From JBBRQP01 sp038226175 (GTDB lineage: Bacteria > Cyanobacteriota > Cyanobacteriia > Gloeobacterales > Anthocerotibacteraceae): a stretch of DNA of 11,910 nt. The translations under genes were made by a program, and so were the position numbers. A model generated the notes under the pieces. The model saw nothing but the letters and a program-made list of their open reading frames with translations. It did not search any database and was not told the DNA's origin. The stretch spans positions 1-11,910 of the forward strand of contig JBBRQP010000085.1 of the NCBI GenBank assembly GCA_038226175.1, given 5' to 3'. Below are positions 7,181 to 11,910 of this stretch, one piece after another. Within the stretch, counting starts at the first letter, position 1, and the number at the start of each line of letters is the position of its first letter.

Positions 7181-8146
7181 TTAAGTGCGGTTTGTTGCCA
7201 GCCAGCTGTGTAAAGCATTGAGGTCAGTGAAGTCCAATAGGTCTAGGCCCAGGGTTTCCAACTGAGACACAGAGAGTTCCTGGATATGCTGCTGTAGTGC
7301 CTCATCTAAGGCACCAAATCGTCGGGTTAATAGCTGCAACACAAAAGAACGAGCTTCTTCTTGCCGCCCCTGCGCTAAGCCACGGCTTAAGCCCTGCTCA
7401 ATCCCTTGCTCCATCCAACTGGTAACAATCTGCATGATGGGTTCTCTCTCCACTGCTTTTATCGTACTCAATGCTTCCTCGAAATGTTGCTGTTCCTGCT
7501 TATTTAAGCGCAAATAGGTATCGATAAATCCTGAAATTAAATGCATTCGGGCGGGGTCTAGTTGCAGGGTTGCCAATAACCGCAGACACTCCAACTTCAC
7601 CCGTGGTCGATCTTCCGGGGCAATTTGCATCTTACTCATCAAGGCGGCGGCTACGGGATTGGGACGATTAAGAAAATCCCGCCAACTCAGGTGATTGAGC
7701 TGAATTACACTGAATTGGAAATCCAATACGGCACGACCGGGAAACTGAATCTGGAATTGGCTGGGTTCAGGGCGTAGAGGTTCGTTGTAGGAGAAAACTG
7801 CGATGGGATAGATAGGCAAACGGTGCTTCTCGAATAGCCGGATGAAATACAAAAACATCCGCTCTGCAAATCGGCTTTGCTCAGAGGCTTGATTCTCTAT
7901 GTGAACTAGAAAAAAGGTTTCCTGAACCAAACTAGGGAGTAACGGGGTATTGCAAAACCGAGCCTTAACCACCATATCTAGGAGCTTCTTTTCGCCTAGG
8001 GGAATATCTGTAAAGAATTCCTGCTCTAGGAAAACTAATCCTTCGCTATCGAGCAAAGCACGGATTTCCGGGAAGAACAAGTCTAGGAAATCCACAAAAA
8101 AGGTAGACAACAATTGCTTAAAAAGCTGGTCGTGGTCAATGGTCAT
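7181..8146 (-). CDS. Rpn-family PD-(D/E)XK nuclease-like protein with DUF4351 tail
   Basis: The ORF opens at 8170, but the start chosen is ATG 8146 (321 residues), because members of this group usually begin shortly before the DHDQLFK-LL-TFF motif. The N-terminal region carries that motif, FLDLFFPE, and the PD-(D/E)XK nuclease elements: Asp in KKLLDMVVK and the E-x-Q pair in HIENQA (D57, E84 and Q86 from the chosen start). An FxYNEP strand follows. A glutamine/glycine-rich stretch (EQGIEQGLSRGLAQGRQEE) links to a ~50-residue C-terminal DUF4351-like helical domain with LLTRRFG. The family is related to the RpnA-E recombination-promoting nucleases and is often annotated as putative transposase, but no inverted repeats flank it. 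It follows the M48 gene by 52 bases on the same strand. The natural function is not known. Confidence 0.8.
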   Translation of the reverse strand: MTIDHDQLFKQLLSTFFVDFLDLFFPEIRALLDSEGLVFLEQEFFTDIPLGEKKLLDMVVKARFCNTPLLPSLVQETFFLVHIENQASEQSRFAERMFLYFIRLFEKHRLPIYPIAVFSYNEPLRPEPSQFQIQFPGRAVLDFQFSVIQLNHLSWRDFLNRPNPVAAALMSKMQIAPEDRPRVKLECLRLLATLQLDPARMHLISGFIDTYLRLNKQEQQHFEEALSTIKAVEREPIMQIVTSWMEQGIEQGLSRGLAQGRQEEARSFVLQLLTRRFGALDEALQQHIQELSVSQLETLGLDLLDFTDLNALHSWLATNRT

Positions 8147-8198
8147 GGTGCAATTGTACCCTTCGCCCATGCCAGTCTCGCTGGATCAGCCCTCTTCT

Positions 8199-9173
8199 CT
8201 ACGGTTGTTGACTGCGCAGCCACTCATTGAGACGTTGGCTAAATTGCTGAACGCCATTACCCGTTTCGCGCATCAGACTATTAAATTCAGTCGTGTAGTA
8301 TTCAAGAGCTTTTTTAAACTCCACATCCATGGGTGGCTCCTGTCCTCGCCGCACGTAGTCGCCCCGGATCACCCGGTCGAAAGCTCCTGTGCGTACCCAC
8401 GCTAGTAATCGTGAAACCCGTTGCACTGCGTAGGGATGGGTTGTTCCGAGTTCTCCAAAAAACCTCAGCGCACGGTCAGTATAATCATCCCACTCAGCAT
8501 ACTCTTGGGACTGTTGCACAAAGGTACTGAGATTCATGCGTTTAGCTAAAGAACCCCCAGCAAGTTTCATCATTGTTGAGCAGATGACTTCTGGGTCACG
8601 AATCATCAGCGCTGCACACCGATCACAGCTTAATTCTGATGCCCGGAACCACTCTAGTAAGGCTAGTTGTAAGGCTTGCAAGGGGATCGCCCCAATACTC
8701 AGCGAACTCAAGCTCAGGTTGAGCATAATCATCAGTGCCGTGCGGTACATCACATGTTCTGACAAAACATGTCCCATTTCGTGCGCCATCACTGACTGCA
8801 ACTCACGCCCATCTAGTAGGTCAATCAAACCCGACTGCATTACCACAATTGGTTCATCAGCACCTAGGGTAAAAGCATTGGCACCGGGCGCTTGTAGCAC
8901 ATAAAGGTCAGGCCGTTTGGGGACATCAAGTACGTCAATAACTTCGAGGTAAGCATCCCAGACTTCGGGGAGTTGGCGCGGACCAATTTTGACAGCATTG
9001 GCCAGATAATACTGTTTGAGTGAGCGTTCGTAACCTAGGGCAATAAATTGTTTAATCGCTACATCTAAAAAAGGAATCTGTTTGAGTGCCGTAGTCGCAG
9101 CCCGGTCAGCAGGATGCTCAAAAGTTTTCGCACTCATATCGGTATACCGAAAACGCATCGGGGTGGTGGTCAT
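8199..9173 (-). CDS. M48-family zinc metallopeptidase, HtpX-like
   Basis: A 324-residue zinc-dependent endopeptidase. ATG 9173 is chosen because GAGAG lies four bases upstream and because a longer form from 9305 would overlap the divergent gene with unrelated sequence. The zinc motif is HEMGH (H131, E132 and H135), with the third ligand E180 in ASELSCDRCA, the usual M48 spacing. Residues about 146-176, between the two metal-binding parts, are strongly hydrophobic and likely membrane-associated, as in HtpX-type proteases. The PGANAFTLG segment near residue 95 is the conserved substrate-cleft strand of the family. No signal peptide is visible. Cyanobacterial M48 proteins of this size are usually annotated only by family; a role in membrane protein quality control is inferred. 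The Rpn-like gene follows on the same strand. Confidence 0.88.
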   Translation of the reverse strand: MTTTPMRFRYTDMSAKTFEHPADRAATTALKQIPFLDVAIKQFIALGYERSLKQYYLANAVKIGPRQLPEVWDAYLEVIDVLDVPKRPDLYVLQAPGANAFTLGADEPIVVMQSGLIDLLDGRELQSVMAHEMGHVLSEHVMYRTALMIMLNLSLSSLSIGAIPLQALQLALLEWFRASELSCDRCAALMIRDPEVICSTMMKLAGGSLAKRMNLSTFVQQSQEYAEWDDYTDRALRFFGELGTTHPYAVQRVSRLLAWVRTGAFDRVIRGDYVRRGQEPPMDVEFKKALEYYTTEFNSLMRETGNGVQQFSQRLNEWLRSQQP

Positions 9174-9298
9174 CAAACTCTCACGCGGCACTACTCCGAT
9201 GGTAGCTGACCCAACCAGCTCTTTGCTTATTTGTACGGCACAAAAATCATCGACCCCGAACCGATGCGTTAGAATAGTATTAAGTTTTGTAAAATAAC

Positions 9299-9949
9299 AT
9301 GACAATCGAGACGAACGACCTTCAAACCCGCCTCCAAGACCCTGATTTTCGGGAGCGGGTACGCGCCCTACTCACCCTACGTGATGCCACACCCGAAGAA
9401 GTCGCACCGCTGGCTGCTTTGACAATTCAGGATAGCCATCCGCAGATGCGCTCTTACACCTGTATGCTCCTGGGTAAAAAGCCTTCAGAAGCCGCCTATC
9501 AGCTCTTGCTGCAAACTCTGCAAGCCGATGCTGACCAAGGTGTCCGTGCCGATGCCGCTGGGGGCTTGGGCGCACTCGAAGACCGTCGTGCCTATGAAGT
9601 CCTCAATCGGGCTTTTTATGAAGACACCGACTGGATTGTGCAATATAGTGCGCTGGTTGCACTGGGTAATCTGCGTGATCCTAGAGCCTACGAACTTTTT
9701 CTCGACGCGCTCAAGTCTAAACAAGACTTGATGCTCCAAGCAGCGGTGGGGGCTTTGGGTGAATTAGGCGAAGCCCGCGCTGTCCCGCATTTGCTGCCTC
9801 TAGTGCAAAACCGAGACTGGATGATGCGCATGAAAGTAGCGATTGCCCTAGGACAAATTCATGACCCCAAGAGCCTCGAAGTCCTGCGTTATCTGACCAA
9901 AGATGCCAATCCTCAGGTTGTTGCCGCCGCCGAAGCAGGCTTGGGCTAA
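9299..9949 (+). CDS. HEAT-repeat protein resembling NblB / CpcE-F family
   Basis: A 216-residue soluble all-helical protein built from about six HEAT/PBS-lyase repeats of ~31 residues. Repeat cores are clear at ADAAGGLGALEDRRAYEVL, YSALVALGNLRDPRAYELF, AAVGALGELGEARAVPHL and KVAIALGQIHDPKSLEVL. Length, the DW-V-(Q/K)-(Y/F)-S-ALG and ELG-RAVP-L segments, and the lack of extra domains resemble NblB of cyanobacteria, which is needed for phycobilisome breakdown. CpcE/F-type bilin lyase subunits share the fold and cannot be excluded. ATG 9299 has no clear Shine-Dalgarno sequence; a -10-like TAGAAT lies at 9270-9275. It is divergent from the M48 gene and heads the + strand cluster with the dehydratase and BciB-like genes. 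The nblB assignment is inference from pattern. Confidence 0.7.
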   Translation: MTIETNDLQTRLQDPDFRERVRALLTLRDATPEEVAPLAALTIQDSHPQMRSYTCMLLGKKPSEAAYQLLLQTLQADADQGVRADAAGGLGALEDRRAYEVLNRAFYEDTDWIVQYSALVALGNLRDPRAYELFLDALKSKQDLMLQAAVGALGELGEARAVPHLLPLVQNRDWMMRMKVAIALGQIHDPKSLEVLRYLTKDANPQVVAAAEAGLG

Positions 9950-9973
9950 AGGCGTCCTCTTTCCGTAGAGTCA

Positions 9974-10031
9974 ACCCATGATCAGCAACTACTTTTATAC
10001 TGATAGCAATATCAGAGTCTGAATCATGGGT
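9974..10031 (+). promoter_or_regulatory. Leader inverted repeat pairing with the dehydratase start codon, enclosing a GNRA-capped hairpin
   Basis: ACCCATGAT (9974-9982) is the exact reverse complement of ATCATGGGT (10023-10031), which contains the ATG of the downstream gene (10026-10028). The pairing continues past one unpaired A (10022) with CAG (9983-9985) against CTG (10019-10021). Inside, CTGATA (10000-10005) pairs perfectly with TATCAG (10010-10015) across GCAA, a GNRA tetraloop. In RNA this would hide the start codon and hold AGAG (10014-10017), the only weak Shine-Dalgarno candidate, at the edge of the inner stem. A -10-like TATACT (9996-10001) lies within, so a DNA operator is an alternative reading. 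Confidence 0.5.
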
Positions 10032-10307
10032 CATAAGCTCACCGCTGCCGAAATTTTAGAAGAACTCCAGAACTTGCCACAATGGGAAGTCCTCAATGGC
10101 AAACTGCACAAATCCTTTAAGTTTGCTGATTTTGTTGCAGCCTTTGGCTTTATGACTAAGACCGCACTGGTTGCCGAAACCATGGCCCACCATCCCGAGT
10201 GGTTTAATGTCTACAATCGGGTTACCGTTGACTTGACGACCCATGATGTTGGTGGAATCAGTGCCAAAGATTTCACCCTCGCCCGTAAAATGGACGAACT
10301 GGCCTAA
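10026..10307 (+). CDS. phhB: Pterin-4a-carbinolamine dehydratase (PCD/DCoH family)
   Basis: A 93-residue protein that dehydrates 4a-hydroxytetrahydropterin to quinonoid dihydropterin, recycling the pterin cofactor of aromatic amino acid hydroxylases. The active-site signature is complete: E51, H55-H56-P57, Y63, H73 and D82, with the family spacing E-x3-HHP-x5-Y-x9-H-x8-D. Length is that of a stand-alone PCD, with no fusion. No phenylalanine hydroxylase is nearby, and many cyanobacteria carry PCD-like genes whose partner is unclear. The gene lies 76 bases after the HEAT gene and 15 bases before the BciB-like gene, so it is probably co-transcribed with the latter. Its start codon lies in a long inverted repeat. 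Confidence 0.92.
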   Translation: MGHKLTAAEILEELQNLPQWEVLNGKLHKSFKFADFVAAFGFMTKTALVAETMAHHPEWFNVYNRVTVDLTTHDVGGISAKDFTLARKMDELA

Positions 10308-10322
10308 TTCGCGTACCCGATC

Positions 10323-11501
10323 TTGAAGCGCAAAAAACTAACCGTCAAACCCAAAAACCGTCCTGCTCTCGCTCAGTGCAGTGAATGTGGTCTGTGTGAT
10401 ACCAGCTATTTACGCTATGCCAAACGGGCTTGTGCCTTTATCACGCAGCATCTTAGTGAATTAGAAAGCCTGATTCATGGGCGTGAGCGCGATCTAGAAA
10501 ATGACCGTGAACTCTACTTTGGGGTACAGCAGGGCATGTATGCGGCACGACGCAAAGAACCCCTAGCGGGAGCCCAATGGTCGGGTATTGTGACGACCTT
10601 GGCTATTCGCGCCCTCGAAGCGGGCTGGGTGGATGCAGTTTTGTGTGTGCAAAGTGACCCCGCTGACCGCTTTACGCCACGCCCGATTTTGGCGCGAACC
10701 CGTGAAGAAATTTTGGCGAGTCGGGTCAACAAGCCGACGCTTTCACCGAATTTATCCGTACTCGACCAGATTCCCGAACTCGGGATCAAGCGGTTATTAG
10801 CGATTGGTGTAGGCTGTCAGATCCAGGCTTTACGCACAGTGCAGGCCGAAATCGGTCTCGAAGAACTCTATGTGTTAGGGACGCCCTGTGTCGATAATGT
10901 CACCCGCGAGGGTCTACAAAAATTTTTGGATACAACTAGCCGCTCACCGCAAACGGTTGTGCATTATGAGTTTATGCAAGATTTCCAGGTACACTTTCGC
11001 CATGAGGACGGTTCTATCGAGAAAGTACCGTTTTTTGGTCTAAAAACAAATCAGCTCAAGGAAGTATTTGCTCCCTCCTGTTTGAGTTGTTTTGACTATG
11101 TGAATGGCTTAGCGGATTTGGTAGTAGGCTACATGGGTGCGCCCTTTGGTTGGCAGTGGCTGGTGGTGCGCAATGACCAGGGACAAAAGTTATTTGACTT
11201 AATTAAAGATGAATTAGAATTCACAGATATTATTGATAAAGGTAACCGCAAACCCGCAGCCCAACAGGGTATTGCCCTCTATGATCAAGGGGTAACGATT
11301 CCGGTTTGGGCGGCAAAACTGCTGGGTATTGTGGTCAATCAAGTAGGACCCAAGGGCTTAGAATATGGACGTTTCTCAATTGATTCCCACTTTGTCCGTA
11401 ATTATCTTTATGTCAAACGTAATTATCCGCAACGGCTCGAAGCTCATGTGCCAGCCTATGCCAAAAAAATAGTCGCGCAATATCAATTACCAGAGCAGTA
11501 A
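10323..11501 (+). CDS. bciB: Ferredoxin-dependent 3,8-divinyl (proto)chlorophyllide 8-vinyl reductase, BciB/slr1923 type (FrhB-like)
   Basis: A 392-residue iron-sulfur flavoprotein of the F420 hydrogenase beta subunit-like family, which includes BciB and plant 7-hydroxymethyl chlorophyll a reductase. BciB reduces the C8 vinyl group of divinyl chlorophyllide with ferredoxin electrons in chlorophyll synthesis. Cysteines fit two [4Fe-4S] clusters: C19-x2-C22-x2-C25 and C37 at the N-terminus, with C165 (GVGCQ), C189 (GTPC) and C253-x2-C256 (PSCLSC) further on. The start is TTG 10323: an in-frame stop lies six codons upstream and no ATG or GTG occurs before the essential N-terminal cysteines. No strong ribosome binding site is seen, and translation may be coupled to the dehydratase gene 15 bases upstream. 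Length agrees with cyanobacterial homologues (about 400). A paralogue with another pigment substrate is possible. Confidence 0.85.
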   Translation: MKRKKLTVKPKNRPALAQCSECGLCDTSYLRYAKRACAFITQHLSELESLIHGRERDLENDRELYFGVQQGMYAARRKEPLAGAQWSGIVTTLAIRALEAGWVDAVLCVQSDPADRFTPRPILARTREEILASRVNKPTLSPNLSVLDQIPELGIKRLLAIGVGCQIQALRTVQAEIGLEELYVLGTPCVDNVTREGLQKFLDTTSRSPQTVVHYEFMQDFQVHFRHEDGSIEKVPFFGLKTNQLKEVFAPSCLSCFDYVNGLADLVVGYMGAPFGWQWLVVRNDQGQKLFDLIKDELEFTDIIDKGNRKPAAQQGIALYDQGVTIPVWAAKLLGIVVNQVGPKGLEYGRFSIDSHFVRNYLYVKRNYPQRLEAHVPAYAKKIVAQYQLPEQ

Positions 11502-11586
11502 AATACATCTATCAAGTAGCAAATAAATAAGGTCAGCAAATTGCACTACGTATATTCCCTGAGATCAATGTACCTCAGCATACTTT

Positions 11587-11615
11587 TTGTGAGAAAAATA
11601 CACGGTATATATTAT
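11587..11615 (+). promoter_or_regulatory. Sigma-70 type promoter for the truncated exported ORF
   Basis: TTGTGA (11587-11592) and TATTAT (11610-11615) are separated by 17 bases and match the -35 and -10 consensus at four and five of six positions. They lie about 30 bases before ATG 11646, in an AT-rich gap that otherwise shows no gene. Confidence 0.5.
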
Positions 11616-11645
11616 AAAATCTCTACTTTCCCCCAGAGTTTTACA

Positions 11646-11795
11646 ATGAGCACTGTAATCAAATCTGGCTTGCTAGCCTTAGTGGTTGTGTTACACCCTG
11701 ATATACAGGCAGCAACCCTTTTTACTGAAGGTAGCACGGATGTCGGTCAGCTGACTGGCACATCCAAGAGTCTAATACTCTTTCCGTTTGATTAG
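11646..11795 (+). pseudogene. 5' fragment of an exported protein gene, apparently cut by an insertion sequence
   Basis: The reading frame from ATG 11646 gives 49 residues. It begins with a short signal-peptide-like stretch (basic K6, hydrophobic LLALVVVL, then IQAA) and continues ATLFTEGSTDVGQLTGTSK. A mature start of this kind is seen in some cyanobacterial PEP-CTERM-type secreted proteins, but too little remains to assign a family. The last few codons (ILFPFD) overlap the end of the transposase-like reading frame on the other strand, which suggests that the original gene was broken near 11770. The longer ORF from TTG 11541 is not supported, since a good promoter lies inside it. A genuine small exported protein is the alternative. 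Confidence 0.45.
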
Positions 11796-11910
11796 CAGGT
11801 TTTTGTTCTGGGCCACCAGTGGTAGAACAAGTATCTCTTGAGCAACTCGGTCTGCTTTGATAAACTACGACATCGTTGCTCTAATCGCTCTTCCACTTCT
11901 TCAATCGTCA
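11792..11910 (-). CDS. Probable transposase, C-terminal fragment (5' part outside window)
   Basis: An open - strand frame enters from the right edge and stops at 11794-11792, giving 38 residues. They include EEVEERLEQRCRSL and end with FYHWWPR plus a few residues. A helical segment with a C-[RVQ]-L core followed by a terminal (F/Y)HW-P is a pattern I associate with the ends of IS630-like DDE transposases in cyanobacteria. The match is from memory of the pattern, without a search. The left end of the element would lie near 11770-11790. Its terminal repeat cannot be verified because the other end is not in the window. Confidence 0.45.
   Translation of the reverse strand, partial: TIEEVEERLEQRCRSLSKQTELLKRYLFYHWWPRTKTC

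Noticed and set aside
8536..8904. 122-codon + strand ORF
   Set aside because: It is antisense to the zinc-motif region of the M48 gene, with no ribosome binding site or recognisable domain.
9174..9298. NtcA-type site (GTA-N8-TAC) expected if the HEAT gene is a nitrogen-controlled nblB
   Set aside because: Each GTA in the gap was checked by eye and none is followed by TAC after eight bases.
9174..9305. Longer M48 protein starting at 9305
   Set aside because: The extra 44 residues look unrelated to the family, would overlap the divergent HEAT gene start, and a better start with GAGAG exists at 9173.
11541..11645. TTG-initiated N-terminal extension of the exported ORF
   Set aside because: It contains the likely promoter at 11587-11615, and the signal peptide begins naturally at ATG 11646.

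Overview
The window reads as a cyanobacterial chromosome segment with no plasmid or phage signature. The best lineage evidence is a ferredoxin-type 8-vinyl reductase of chlorophyll synthesis (BciB/slr1923 type), an NblB-like HEAT-repeat protein, a cyanobacterial-looking 5S rRNA, and a large secreted protein made of Gloeo/Verruco (GloVer, TIGR03803-type) repeats. The GloVer protein would fit an early-branching Gloeobacter-like lineage, but genus cannot be fixed from this sequence.

Layout, left to right. Bases 1-707 are the end of an rRNA operon: the 3' part of 23S rRNA, a short spacer with a hairpin, a complete 5S rRNA and a strong intrinsic terminator. Then come four + strand genes that look like separate units: a membrane-anchored phospholipase D-type nuclease with an EF-hand loop and a C-terminal ComEA-like DNA-binding domain (780-2582); a secreted double beta-propeller protein with its own promoter and terminator (2765-5239); a class II ketose-bisphosphate aldolase of the GatY/KbaY type (5379-6263); and a lipoprotein with a SAM-dependent methyltransferase fold (6379-7095). 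Facing them on the - strand are an M48 zinc peptidase (9173-8199) and, downstream of it, an Rpn/DUF4351 PD-(D/E)XK nuclease-like protein (8146-7181).

Divergent from the peptidase is a + strand cluster: NblB-like HEAT protein (9299-9949), pterin-4a-carbinolamine dehydratase (10026-10307) and BciB-like reductase (10323-11501). Two of these three concern photosynthetic pigments. The right edge holds a promoter, a short exported ORF that appears cut off, and the C-terminus of a probable transposase running in from the right on the - strand. This suggests an insertion sequence has truncated that gene.

The points I would look at first are: an RNA-level inverted repeat that pairs with the start codon of the dehydratase gene and encloses a GNRA-capped hairpin; the 7+7 organisation of the GloVer repeats, which predicts two fused seven-bladed propellers; the EF-hand embedded in the PLD nuclease; and the methyltransferase carrying a lipobox. 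Several starts were moved inward from the longest ORF because of ribosome binding sites or family alignment, as stated per gene. No gene-free stretch exceeds about 165 bases.
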